From: Theocolax elegans
Taxonomy: Eukaryota; Arthropoda; Insecta; Hymenoptera; Cerocephalidae
Reading direction: 5' to 3'
Assembly (NCBI GenBank): GCA_026168455.1
Contig: JANSJX010000046.1
Span: forward strand, 85,279-149,278
DNA: 64,000 nt
Made by a program: the position numbers and the translations under genes. This document shows, piece by piece, positions 1 through 11,715 of this stretch. Numbering within the stretch: the first letter of the stretch is position 1; every line of letters begins with the position of its first letter. The notes under the pieces are model-generated. The model worked only from the letters and a program-made list of their open reading frames with translations, made no database searches and was not told the DNA's origin.

Positions 1-536
1 CTATTGTATGTTAGAACAACTGATTATCTTTTCATTACATTAACAAACTAATAATGACAAGGCTCACTAATTTTATCTGTTAGAGCTACCATAATAGTTA
101 CAAAATTATTTTTTTCAATGGATGTTATTAAAATGTTTGTTCAATTTATTTTATAAATTCTATTTTCTGATAAATTCTCCTTATTTAAACCAATACGAAA
201 GGATAAAAAAACAATTTATTCGAAAGATTATTGAAATAATAGTTATATTATGCACGTAGGATGGAAAATAGGCTGACCTTCATTCCGTCCATCGTAATTT
301 TTCAGCACACGGAGGCACAAATTACCATGTCTCATTTGAGATTAGGACTGGAAAGTGACATAAGGCAGCCCGACAGTGCTTAAAAAAATGTTTTCTTATA
401 TCGTATTTCGCAGTACAATGTATAGTTTATAGTTTTTTTTATAGTTTACATAACGTTCCAGGTTTATCGATTCATTAATCGTATTTACTATTAATTCTAG
501 TTATAGTAGACTTGTTATTTTAAGTCACCAAATAGT
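1..536. other. AT-rich stretch with nothing recognised
   Basis: I see no open frame with family resemblance, no RNA gene and no clear repeat pair here. It is AT-rich sequence rich in short A and T runs. Confidence 0.5.
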
Positions 537-1162
537 CCTGGTACCCAGACGGAAATTTATTTTTCCAGAAAGAGCGAAGAAAAGCTAATAAATTTTATAA
601 TCAATTAATAATATGCAGATTTTGGACTCTGTTAATAGTTAGTAAGAATTTATAACTTTATTAGCTCTTCTTAGCTTTTGCTAGATTTTATTAGCTTTTA
701 GGTTTTTTTTCAAAAGCAAAAGAAATGTGCGAGTTTAAAAAAGCTAATAACTACTAATAACTTTTTTACATTATTATATACAGTAAATAAGTATTTAGAA
801 TTTTTATGAATATTTACCAATAGCAATATTTTATTAATAGCTTTTGTTTTTTTGCATACATCACTTAGAAACAGCTTAAAACAGTTAATGTAGGAAAATG
901 CAACAGTTACTATTAGTGTCATTTTATCGCTTTTCACGATATTTTCGAAATACAAAAATCTAATTAAAACCTAATAAAGCTTAGAAATATTACGAAATTT
1001 TAAAAACAACTAATAAAATCTTATAAACATTACCAAATTTGTAAACTATTACTAGAGTCCAAAATCCGCACTTTATAAAGTGTTATGAAAATCTAATAAA
1101 AGCTAATAACTTTTATTAAGATAAACATTATTCGCATATGATTTATTTCCGGTAGGGTAACT
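537..1162. mobile_element. Degenerate foldback (MITE-like) element
   Basis: The ends are imperfectly inverted: the left begins near ACCCAGACGGAAAT and the right ends near ATTTCCGGTAGGGT. Inside, a block at about 613-636 (ATTTTGGACTCTGTTA) is inverted at about 1049-1070 (TACTAGAGTCCAAAAT). Both arms carry many copies of the motif CTAATAA or its complement. There is no coding capacity; the short minus-strand frame inside is low-complexity. A diverged non-autonomous DNA transposon is the simplest reading. Superfamily and target duplication are not determined. Confidence 0.45.
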
Positions 1163-1227
1163 ATTATAACTTGCTTACCGTAAGTAGCCGTGAAATAGCA
1201 ATGACACAAAATAAACAGTTAATATAA

Positions 1228-2552
1228 TCATTTTAATGATAAATTGTGTAAAATTTGGTTACTTATTTTAAATATTAGAAAATAGTTGACGTAAGCCCAT
1301 TTTTATTGGTAAATTTAAGTATTCAAGTTACCAGGTGAAAATATTTTATAAAATTTTTTATAAAAAATTTTTATAAAATTGATTTTATATACTTATAAAG
1401 TTTATATGTAATTGGTCCTATAGAATTATATATTCTTTATAAATTTTTATATATATTCTATAAAATAAACGTATTATAATACGTAATTTATTTGTTTATG
1501 TAAAGGCGAATGATCCGTTTTTGACACAAAATTTATTATAAAGTTATGTCAAGGGGATTTTAAATCCTAAAATGAATGTACATATTGGGTGAATTATTAT
1601 TGTATTTTTGATAAATCTGACTCCTTCAGGCCTTTGTGTTTGTTACATAAATACGTATGACTTTTTTAGAATTTTGAAATTTAATATATTATGAAAAAAT
1701 TGAGAAAAGGTTAGGATGAAATCAAGAATAGACCATCCTCATAATTTAGCTTTATTGAAAATAAGTTTAATAATCTTAAGTTTAATAACATAAATTTGTT
1801 TATTATTACATTATTACATTAATAATAATAATAATGAATACTAATTATCTTAAAACACATTCCACTGTGTTTTAAACTAAAAAACAATAACACAATTGAA
1901 CATTAGTTTTTTAAAATTATGTAGTACCTTTTAGAAGGTACATATGACCTTTTCAATGTCTTCAGTAATAAATAATAAAGAAAAATTATTAAAAGTAACA
2001 AATTATATAATTTAATGGGCACATAATATACATTAAAATATTCATTCACACACTCGCATACACATTGACTACTCACTACACACACCACACACGCACTCGC
2101 ACACGCACGCACACATATAGTTTATGCGTTTAGTTTATAATAACAAAAACGGATTCAAAATCAACAGCTATCCAATAGTCCAGGTAACTCGAGAATCATT
2201 AATAAATCGTATTACAAGAATCAAATGAATTTTATTCGCTTTTACGAGAAAACATAAAATAAATGAAATTAATGATTCGTATATGAAAAAGTAAAAAAAT
2301 CTTCATGATTCTTTTTTCGGAATACGTAAAATTATAAAATGGTCGGTATTTATGATTGTCATCAAAAAGAAATTACAAAATAAAACGGATTTTTTACTCG
2401 TGAAAAGCAAACTCTTAAATTCATTAGTATTTGTGAATCTTAGAAAGAAAAACTCCTAAAGTCACCGGTATTTGCGATTCATGAAAACTAAAAATCCAAA
2501 AATCATTAGTATTTATGATTTGCAATAAATATAATCAAAAAATCAAAAGGAT
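1228..2552. repeat. Direct repeat copy A (about 1.33 kb)
   Basis: This block recurs in the same orientation at 3199-4552. It starts at ATCATTTTAATGATAAATTG and ends at AAAAATCAAAAGGATA. The last ~430 bp are essentially identical to copy B. The first ~800 bp differ mainly by one-base insertions and deletions, often in homopolymers. Copy A carries a shortened, scrambled CA/CG-rich microsatellite (about 2045-2115) compared with copy B. No gene is seen; the small frame over the microsatellite is spurious. Confidence 0.85.
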
Positions 2553-3198
2553 AGGGGAGAGGCGGCTATGCGTGGCATGGCGGGTCAACTTGACACCTCA
2601 AATATTTATTTGAATTTTACATGTTTCAGTGCAGACACTTAAGGAATTTTAAAATATTACATTATTTCTATTTTCCTCTTGAAAAAAATGTTAAAAACAT
2701 ATTCTAAAATAAATTAATACGCATTTGAAATTATTGATTGAAAAGTGATGCAAGTTTCATTTTATATACAAATAATATATATAAAAAACTAATAATTTTT
2801 AAAAAAGAAACATAATTATCTTGTAGTTTTTAATAGAGACTTTCTTTGCCTGCACTGTGTTTTTGTTTAAAACATTAATTTAAACGAATATTAATTTGCC
2901 TTAAGAAGTAATATTGGGGGGGGCATGCGTGGCACCCCCTGCGGGGCATGCGTAGCACACGGCACTATAATTTCACAAACTACAATATTATCGATCAGCT
3001 GATGAGTTTATAACCTTCAGATCATAAAAATTGTAGTATAGTAATAGGTAGATATCTGCAGTATTTAAGTAATTTAATTGTTTAAATATATAGTTCTTAA
3101 GATACGTATTCAATGGTGCGGAATTATAAAAGAAAAAACCACGTTCTTCATTGGAATGATGGGCAATTACATTTAAAAATAATATACTTGATCAAAAT
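2553..3198. other. Spacer between the two 1.3-kb repeats, with GCATGCGTGGCA-type motifs
   Basis: This is unique sequence separating the duplicated blocks. Two GC-rich patches (about 2555-2600 and 2916-2965) break the AT-rich background and share a motif like ATGCGTGGCA, seen three times. There is also a run of eight G. No coding potential is visible. It could be the ends of a small inserted element, but I cannot define termini. Confidence 0.4.
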
Positions 3199-4552
3199 CA
3201 TTTTAATAATAAAATTGTGTAAAATTTGGTTACTTATTTTAAATATTAGAAAATAGTTGACGTAACCCATTTTTATTGGTAAATTTAAGTATTCAAGTTT
3301 ACCAGGTGAAAATATTTTATAAAATTTTTATAAAAATTTTATAAAATTGATTTTATATATATAAAGTTTTATATGTAATTGGTCCTATAGAATTATATAT
3401 ATTCTTTATAAATTTTTATATAATATTCTATAAAATAAACGTATTATAATACGTAATTTATTTGTTTATGTAAAGGCGAAATGATCCGTTTTTGACACAA
3501 AATTTATTATAAAGTTATGTCAAGGGGATTTTAAATCCTAAAATGAATGTACATAATTGGGTGAATTATTATTGTATATTTTGATAAATCTGACTCCTTC
3601 AGGCCTTTGTGTTTGTTACATAAAATACGTATGACTTTTTTAGACATTTTGAATTTAATATATTATGAAAAAATTGAGAAAAGGTTAGGATGAAATCAAG
3701 AATAGACATCCTCATAATTTAGCTTTATTTGAAAATAAGTTTAATAATCTTAAGTTTAATAACATAAATTTGTTTATTATTACATTATTACATTAATAAT
3801 AATAATAATGAAATACTAATTATCTTAAAACACATTCCACTGTGTTTTAACTAAAAAACAATAACACAATTTGAACATTAGTTTTTAAAATTATGTAGTA
3901 CCTTTTAGAAGTACATATGACATTTTCATGTCTTCAGTAATAAATAATAAAGAAAAATTATTAAAAGTAACAAATTATATAATTTAATGGGCAATAATAT
4001 ACATTAAAATATTCATTCACACACTCGCATACACATTTACACACTCACACACACACACACACACACGCACGCACATACACGCACGCACACGCGCACTCGC
4101 ACACGCACGCACACATATAGTTTATGCGTTTAGTTTATAATAACAAAAACGGATTCAAAATCAACAGCTATCCAATAGTCCAGGTAACTCGAGAATCATT
4201 AATAAATCGTATTACAAGAATCAAATGAATTTTATTCGCTTTTACGAGAAAACATAAAATAAATGAAATTAATGATTCGTATATGAAAAAGTAAAAAAAT
4301 CTTCATGATTCTTTTTTCGGAATACGTAAAATTATAAAATGGTCGGTATTTATGATTGTCATCAAAAAGAAATTACAAAATAAAACGGATTTTTTACTCG
4401 TGAAAAGCAAACTCTTAAATTCATTAGTATTTGTGAATCTTAGAAAGAAAAACTCCTAAAGTCACCGGTATTTGCGATTCATGAAAACTAAAAATCCAAA
4501 AATCATTAGTATTTATGATTTGCAATAAATATAATCAAAAAATCAAAAGGAT
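3199..4552. repeat. Direct repeat copy B (about 1.35 kb)
   Basis: Second copy of the block at 1228-2552, in the same orientation. It contains a long uninterrupted CA-rich microsatellite at about 4015-4115. Right of the repeat, unique sequence begins at TGTGATTGTGTGACAG. No gene is seen inside. Confidence 0.85.
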
Positions 4553-4772
4553 ATGTGATTGTGTGACAGAAAATTCTTAAATCACTTGGATTGATGATTC
4601 GGTAAAGTTGTGACGAATCATATAATCAATGGAGATTAAGATTCACAGTAAATGAAAATCCAAAATCAAAATTTATTATGGATTCTTAAGGATTCTATTT
4701 CTGGAAATGATTCAAGTATACTTACAACCCTGATTGACAGTGATAAGTTTGTGAAATTCAAACTATGTATTG

Positions 4773-4803
<31 letters not shown>

Positions 4804-4939
4804 TGTTAATACTTTTAAAGTAATCCTTCAGATTTGTATTATAATTCTTGTAAGGGTTGTAAAACTAACAATCCTGCATTATAAATGTTTAAAAATTAAT
4901 TTTTTATAATTGTATATATAATAATATTTGTATTTTTAG
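4553..4939. other. AT-rich sequence with an (AAT)n microsatellite
   Basis: An AAT/TAA trinucleotide run lies at about 4778-4802. The 3' part is pyrimidine-containing AT-rich sequence leading to the splice-acceptor-like TATTTTTAG at 4931-4939. No coding sequence is seen. Confidence 0.45.
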
Positions 4940-4993
4940 CAGCTTACAAGGGATTAGCTGAAACAAGTGGAGATACTTTTCTACCACTCCAAG
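4940..4993 (+). CDS. Candidate 54-bp internal exon
   Basis: The segment is bounded by an acceptor-like TATTTTTAG and a strong donor-like AAG|GTAAGT. Only one of the three plus frames is open; it reads AYKGLAETSGDTFLPLQ and leaves split codons at both ends. I do not recognise the protein and no neighbouring exon could be linked to it. The support is the splice context, the single open frame and a composition unlike the surrounding AT-rich DNA. It could be a small exon of a long-intron gene or a chance match. Confidence 0.35.
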
Positions 4994-5260
4994 GTAAGTG
5001 TTTTTGCAATGATCATGCTAATAGATTCATCACTATAAGGCAACAAATATACATTTCTATTAATATTTCTGGCACTTTTCCCAGATATTAGACCATAAGT
5101 GATCTTAATGATTTAGACCCACCCTGGAAATTTATAGGCAGTTTCTGACTGTAAAAAGACATCTTTTATACACTATTAGGTTTCCAGTGTCCGAAGCAGA
5201 ATTGCTGATTTTCACTATTTAAGGTTTAAATGGCTTACAAGAGTGTGACAGCATACATGT

Positions 5261-5440
5261 ATGACTTTAAAAGTATTTTTAATGAAAAATTCAGAAAATT
5301 TTATTTATCAAAATCAATATTTATCAATATTTATCCTCCCTACCTTATCAACAAACGCGACTATTGGTAATAAATTTGTAAATAAAGCAGTATGTGAAAA
5401 AATAAGAGAAGAGGCGCCTTCGTTTGTCAGTAATCTAATT
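5261..5440 (+). pseudogene. Diverged coding fragment, left member of an inverted pair
   Basis: An open plus-strand frame runs up to the MITE that starts at 5442. It contains the segment AVCEKIREEAPSFVSNLI. The complementary strand near 6320-6355 encodes a clearly related stretch, RVCKQIREEATSFIDNLT. Two diverged copies of one peptide in opposite orientation around the MITE suggest an inverted duplication of a once-coding sequence. The family is not recognised. The frame past 5441 is transposon sequence and is not part of the protein. Confidence 0.3.
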
Positions 5441-5441
5441 A

Positions 5442-6139
5442 CCCCAGTGGAAATTTTAAATGTGCCAAAATGTACCAAAGTGTGTATAGTTGTAGTTTTT
5501 CGATCGAGTAGTGGCACACTTTGATACACTTTGATACATTTTGATACATTTCTGAAAATGTTAATGATTCATTTACATTTCCATTTATATGTCACACATT
5601 TTGATACATTTTGATACACTTAGATACATTTTGATACATTTCTGAAAATGTTAATGATTCATTTACATTTCCATTTACATGTCACACATTTTGATATATT
5701 TTGATACACTTTGATACACTTTAATACATTTTGATACGTTTTGGCACAATTTGATTCATTTTGATGCATTTTGGCACATTTTGGCACATTTTTAATCTGG
5801 CCTTTATAATTTTTTTATCAAAACTTATTATTTTTTATTACTTTTTTATAACTTGTTAGTTATTATATTTATTCTTTTTATATATAAATTGTTTACCACT
5901 GCTTGATATATGTACCAAAATGTGTGAAAATGGATCAAAATGTATCGAAATGTATCAAAATGTATTAAATTGTGACTAAATGTGCCAGAATGTATCAAAA
6001 CGTATGAAACTGCATTAAAATGTTCTAAAATGTATCAAGATTTATCAAAGTGTACCAAAATGTATAAATCTTGACGATGAGTGGGTGCGAAAACTCACAC
6101 TTTAATACATTTTGACATATTTTAAAATTTCCACTGGGG
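5442..6139. mobile_element. TA-flanked MITE made of 11-bp iterated units
   Basis: The ends are inverted: CCCCAGTGGAAATTTTAAA at the left and its near-complement ending in TCCACTGGGG at the right. A TA dinucleotide lies directly outside each end (5440-5441 and 6140-6141), as expected for Tc1/mariner-type target duplication. The left half is an array of units like TTTTGATACAT/TTTTGATACAC (about 5465-5800). The right half carries the same units inverted, as AAAATGTATC (about 5905-6070). The element is non-coding, 698 bp. Confidence 0.75.
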
Positions 6140-6299
6140 TACGTGCTGAATTTGACACTGAAAGATTAATGTGATTTCGAGAAATTCTTACCAACAAATG
6201 TGAACGTAAACTCAACAAGGTGGAAACATTTGATATTTTTAGTAAGACTTTTCTCAAAAATGCAATAATATTTTAATCTGAAATTTAGCACATAGTTAG

Positions 6300-6360
6300 A
6301 TTATCAATAAAAGAAGTTGCCTCTTCTCTTATTTGTTTACATACTCTTTCAGTTTTATTA
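6300..6360 (-). pseudogene. Diverged coding fragment, right member of an inverted pair
   Basis: The minus strand reads TERVCKQIREEATSFIDNLT before a stop codon. It mirrors the plus-strand peptide at about 5390-5440. The pair lies symmetrically outside the MITE. No family is recognised. Confidence 0.28.
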
Positions 6361-8439
6361 ATCATCAAAAATTGAGCATGGACTGCTTTAATTATTTGCT
6401 TACCATGTACTTTTCATGCATGGTGATTTAATTTAATTGTTAATCCATATTCATTAATCATAAATATTTATGTTTTTCATTGTAAAAAATATTTTAAGTC
6501 TTATAGTATACAAAAATATGTTTGTTGAAAATTTATTTTTACAAAATAAATTTGTTCAATTATGTAAAGTTACATTTTTTACATAAATATAGTTTTTAAA
6601 AAACACCACCATTTCTTTATCTTTGTTAAATTTTAAAAAATTTGAATAAACCTTATAATTTATAAAAATTTAGTTTTTTTTTACAGTTTTGTTAATGTTT
6701 CTTAATAAACTAAAGTTATAATCTTTTTTTAATCTATAAGTGGTATATAGTATTGTCATATAATCATTTGCCAAGTCTTTTCAATATAAGAAATAAAAAA
6801 ATTAATTGAATGAAATTGTTTTTGTGAATTCCCTACCAAAAAGTTCAGGTAATTTTTTAGATTTTTGGAAAATTAGTTTACTTCTTATGATAGTTCCACA
6901 TGCAATTTCATGTTTAATTCCACATGTTCATTTACATTAACCTTTATGTATCGTCCAAAAAGATTGTATTAAATTAATAAAGTATTCTTCCAAAAGTCCA
7001 AAATAGTCACATTCCACCTAGACTTTTTTCATAGAGGTAAGAACAAACAAAAATTTAATGTTACTTTGACAATCTACTTAACAAAATAAAATAACACTAC
7101 TGATTCAAATATTTTTTGTAAATGTCATGGGGAAATAAAATTTTTTAATTTGGAAATATTCCTCATTAAATGTATACCTACTAATATTTAATATATAAAA
7201 TATTTAATTTTTTTTATTTTAAGAGAAGGGTACAGCAAAATTTATGTATTTTCTAATTATTATTTGACTTATGGTGCAAAAACTATTTTAAAGTTTGTGC
7301 ATAAAGTGATTAGTTTATATATTTAATAAATTTAAATTACTCAGGTCTGTTTATTATATGAGCAATAACCTCAAAATATTGATGATAAAAAAGGCTTGAC
7401 CTCCTTTAATTAAAAGTAATAAATTTTTAAATTATATGAAAATATAAATGTGTATATAAATATCAGTATAAAGTTTAACTTAATTACCTGATTAGTCTTA
7501 TAATTTAGTAAATCACCAATACAGTATTCTCTGTATAATTGATTATCGTAATTCGTCATTAACTGACTTTTTGATGTATGTAAAATTTTATTTTCTAACA
7601 TTTCAATATAATATTCTATAAAACTAATCTTGATATTTTAATTAAATTTATTTATCATTAAAATTCAAATTTACAAATATATTGCAATAAATCTGTACTA
7701 AAACTTGCAATTTGTGAACACACCTGACACGACCACGACCTGAAAAAATGAAAATTAGTAAAAAAATATATATATATATATATATATCGAAATATTTTTG
7801 TCCCAACACTTATTGTAGAATTTGCTTAGCTTTGGCGTTGTCAACTTGTCATACACAAGTACAACAGTCGACAGTTAAAAATACTCTTTCGTAAAAAATT
7901 CGAAATATGAATATTACCGTTTTTAATTACAAGGAACGATAATCTGTCACAAAAACATTAATATTTTAATGTTTTATATATAAAAATGAGCGTAAGAAAT
8001 ATGTCGTACAATCGCCGGTACAAATATTGAGCAATATATTGATGCATTAGCAAAGAAGATAAACCTAGAACACCAAATCATATAGAATAGACTGCGCTTT
8101 CTTATGAAGAACTATGTAACCAACATTGAAGGACACAGGACACTGGACAGAGAGAGGACCATAGACTTATATACTAGACTAGAGTTGTCTCTCTCGGTGG
8201 ACGGCAAGAGAGGGGAGCCCGGGCGAGAAGGAGTGTAATGCCCTTCCTACCGATTCGTGGAACCGTTAAATAAAAGTGGGAGATAATAATTTGAAATTAA
8301 AACTTTTGTTAGTATAAATAAATAAATAAACAAAATTAAATAAACGTGTATTTATATTAATTATAATTATCATTTCCATATTTTTATTACATGCACTATA
8401 TTTCTATTTATAAATAAAGCTCTTTATTTATATATCGAC
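6361..8439. other. AT-rich intergenic sequence with a (TA)n run
   Basis: No protein family or RNA gene is recognised. A TA microsatellite lies at about 7767-7787. A slightly GC-richer patch at about 8090-8275 contains CCATAGACTTATATACTAGACT (split here as CCATAGACTTATAT then ACTAGACT), whose exact reverse complement occurs at 22552-22573. That suggests a shared mobile-element end, but no termini could be defined. Confidence 0.4.
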
Positions 8440-8672
8440 GCCTCTTACGAAAACTAGCACAACTATTTCTTCCGCGAAAAATAGCAACTATGAACATACT
8501 CCACGAAGACTAGCACGTTTAACGTTTCTATTTGGAAAACTAGTATGTTTGATATTTTTCCGCGAAGACTAGCACAACTCGCTTGCTCGCGAAAACTAAC
8601 ACATTTAATTTTCTTGGACGAAAAGTAACACGTTTCAATTTTCCGCGAAAACTAGCACGTCTCGCTATTTCT
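8440..8672. repeat. Left subterminal iteron array (8 units)
   Basis: Eight degenerate copies of a ~20-30 bp spaced unit, core GAARACTAGCACGTTT. Inverted relative to 15890-16105. Confidence 0.7.
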
Positions 8673-9603
8673 TTTTATTAATTAATGACCACATGATTTT
8701 GAATAAAAAAAGTGTTATTAAATAAGGTTTTTATTTAATAGGTGTTTATTTCAATTGATCAAGCTTCGCTCGCAGTTAAATAGTATTGTTAACATAATAA
8801 TTCTTTACCATCAAATTACATGTAATGTAATATTCAAAAAATTACTTTTTAAAAACTATTTAGTAAAATAATTTATAGTACTAGTAATTAAATAAATATT
8901 ACAATTATATAATTTGTTGGGATAAATCCGTAATAATTAATAGAAGAAAGATCATTTTTACTATTTATATCATTAACAATTTTTGTTACTCCCAATAATT
9001 AATTCTAATATTATTATTTACATTAATATACCTGATAAACTTTATATAATTCATAATAGATCGATTCATATTAATAAATTATTAATTATAACATTCCAAT
9101 TAGAATTTAAAATATCACATGTACTAGGATGACAAATATTAGAAGTTCAAATAGAAATAACGATTTGTTTTTACAATTTTTGATATATTGTTTTGTTATA
9201 TTATTTTTGATATATTGTTTACTTATATATATATATATATCCCCATTAAAAAATCTCACTGGAGATCTCAGATCATATCCCAGGTAAGATGTCATACCAA
9301 AAACTCATTTCAGCAATTTTTCGTTCATTACACGTTTTAAACCTTCTTATGTCGATTGATAACTTGTTTAAATGGGTATCATACTCAATTACAAATACAA
9401 ATTTCGCACCAGAAAATAGCAGACGAAAAAACAACTAATTTACTTATAACAATTAATAAAAACAAATTTACGCAAAAACAGGAGTTAGTTGCCCTCCGTT
9501 ATGTAATTATCTATCATTTTACAAAGCTTCAAGTTACTATAACAACATGTCACCGAGAAAACCTTTCGAAACATTTTCGAAATTTCAATGAAAACAGCTT
9601 CAG
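8673..9603. other. AT-rich interior sequence
   Basis: AT-rich with a TA run at about 9227-9241. The open frame beginning near 9356 has no recognisable protein and runs directly into the (TC)n tract, so I do not call it a gene. Confidence 0.45.
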
Positions 9604-9632
9604 CCCGGATTTGAACCGGGACCTAGCTTTTA
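9604..9632 (-). other. tRNA-like T-arm / pol III B-box relic
   Basis: On the minus strand the sequence reads GGTCCCGGTTCAAATCCGGG. This has a perfect 5-bp T stem (CCCGG/CCGGG) around TTCAAAT and a consensus B box. The expected anticodon and D arms are missing; the microsatellite lies where they should be. It is probably the remnant of a tRNA gene or tRNA-derived SINE. Confidence 0.4.
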
Positions 9633-9654
9633 CTCTCGCACTCTATTACTCTAA

Positions 9655-10373
9655 CTTTCGTTTTCTCTCTATCTCTCATTCTCTCTATCTCTCATTCTCT
9701 CTATCTCTCATTCTCTCTATCTCTCATTCTCTCCATCTCTCATTCTCTCCATCTCTCATTCTCTCCATCTCTCATTCTCTCCATCTCTCATTCTCTCCAT
9801 CTCTCATTCTCTCCATCTCTCATTCTCTCCATCTCTCATTCTCTCCATCTCTCATTCTCTCCATCTCTCATTCTCTCCATCTCTCATTCTCTCCATCTCT
9901 CATTCTCTCCATCTCTCATTCTCTCCATCTCTCATTCTCTCCATCTCTCATTCTCTCCATCTCTCATTCTCTCCATCTCTCATTCTCTCCATCTCTCATT
10001 CTCTCTATCTCTCATGCTCTCTCTTTCTCTCATTCTCTCTATCTCTCATTCTCTCTATCTTTCATTCTCTCTCTCATTCTCTCTCTCCCTCACACAGACT
10101 CTCATACTTACTCATTCTCACTCTCGCACTCCTTCACTCTCCCTCATTCTTACTCGCTCTGTACCTCTCGTTCTCTGTCTCTATCTCACATACTCTCTCT
10201 CATTCTCTCTCTCTCTCTCTCTCACTCTCTCCCTCTCATTCTCTCTCCCTCATTTTTACTCGCTCTGTACCTCTCGTTCTCTGTCTCTATCTCTCATACT
10301 CTCTCTCATTCTCTCTCTCTCACTCTCTCTCTCATTCTCTCTCCCTCATTCTCTCTCTCGCTCTGTACCTCTT

Positions 10374-10444
<71 letters not shown>

Positions 10445-10482
10445 CTCTCTCCCTCATTCTCTCTCTCGCTCTGTACCTCTTG

Positions 10483-10514
<32 letters not shown>

Positions 10515-10532
10515 CTCTCTCTCTCTCTCTTT
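9655..10532. repeat. (TC)n-type tract with a 16-bp minisatellite core
   Basis: Pyrimidine-only tract. From about 9660 to 10015 it is a regular array of CTCTCATTCTCTCCAT (16 bp, about 22 copies). It then degrades into (TC)n with interspersed ATT and CA. Long Ser/Leu-rich frames across it are artefacts of the repeat. It forms the 5' flank of the first LINE copy. Confidence 0.9.
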
Positions 10533-11243
10533 ACGTTACAAAGGCAGTTGTCTCCTTGTGCGTGCTCGAATATTGCTGACTAATGCTTTAATTATTCCTC
10601 ACTTTGACTATGCTTGTCTCGTATTTTTAGATCTTCCATCTTATCTTAATATTAAAGTTCAACGCACGTGTAATACCGTTGTTAGATTTATTTTTCATCT
10701 AAAACGTGAGGTAGCATTGCAGCCTTTCTATGATCAGCTAAACTGGCTTCCATTAAATGTTCGACGGAAATATTTCCTTGGTCTTTTATGTATAAATTGT
10801 TGGCCACCCAAACACCTCAATATTTATTCGATAAGCTGGCTTTTGTTGGCATTGAATTGCGTAGATCCAAACGAGTAAATACTGTTTTTAACCTACCTAA
10901 TGTTAAGAATCTTGCGTGTAAATCTTCGTTTATTTATTTAGCAATGGAAACGTGGGATAATATCATATCTAGAATAAGAGAGTGCTCTAATGTAAATATT
11001 TTTAAAATGTATTATAAAAATTTCTCCATGAGGATGGATAGCAACTTATCCGATTTTATGTCCAATGCTTGCGACGTAGATTATTTTAATTTTAATTTAG
11101 CGTGAATTATTATTTTACATATGTATTATCGTTTATATTAATTCTTCTTTAGTTGTCTAATTTATTTTATATGTTCTATTTTATATGATTAGAGCCATCC
11201 GGTTGTATTAACTTTGGCGCAAATAAATATAGTTATCAATCGA
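10533..11243 (+). mobile_element. 5'-truncated LINE copy 1 (C-terminal ORF2 and 3' UTR)
   Basis: The plus strand encodes a peptide containing IPHFDYACLVFLDL and NWLPLNVRRKYFLGLL. It aligns with the region after the reverse transcriptase in the two longer copies here (FPHFDYACAVYNDL and GWLSVESRRLFFISS in copy 3). The reading frame breaks by about 10878, and the next segment continues in another frame to about 11105. The 3' end has CAAATAAATATAG followed by ATCAATCGA and then (TC)n. It abuts (TC)n at the 5' side. It is a decayed, non-functional copy. The LINE supergroup (CR1/L2/jockey-like) is clear from protein resemblance; the clade is not. Confidence 0.75.
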
Positions 11244-11297
11244 TCTCTCACTCTCACTCTCTCTCTCTCTCTCTCTCTACCTCTAATTCTCACTATC
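11244..11297. repeat. (TC)n between LINE copies 1 and 2
   Basis: A short pyrimidine tract (CTCACTCTCACTCTCTCTC) separates the 3' tail of one LINE copy from the truncated start of the next. Confidence 0.75.
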
Positions 11298-11715
11298 ACC
11301 TGGATATATAAGTCTAAGTTTAATCAGCATTGCTGTGTTATTTCATCTGTCATTTCTTCTGTATTTCATTGCGTCATTATACGTAATTTTTGTTACTATT
11401 TATTTATTTATTCATTGTATTCATTATATATATTCTTATTTATTTTATATTGCGGTTGATATGCGAACACTAACTATTTTGTTATTAATTATTTTGTTAT
11501 TTATTTTTAAGTCTTAATTTATTAATCTATTAATCAATTGTACATATATTTTATTTTGTTATTTTAATTCTTTACTCTGTCATGGTTTTTATTTTATATT
11601 TTTGATATACAATTTTATATTATTATCTAGTTTTAAAAAAGTTTTATTCTATGTATCAGTTCGCTTTAGTGCCTATGGGGTTTCCACCCCATAATTGGCC
11701 CATTAAATACATCAA
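11298..11715 (+). mobile_element. LINE copy 2, 3'-UTR-only fragment
   Basis: AT-rich sequence with no coding capacity. It ends in the hallmark also seen on the other copies: a GGGGTTTCCACCCC stem-loop, ATTAAATA, then CATCAATCAA and (TC)n. The preceding junction is (TC)n. I infer a very short 5'-truncated insertion of the same LINE group. The small frames here are not genes. Confidence 0.55.
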
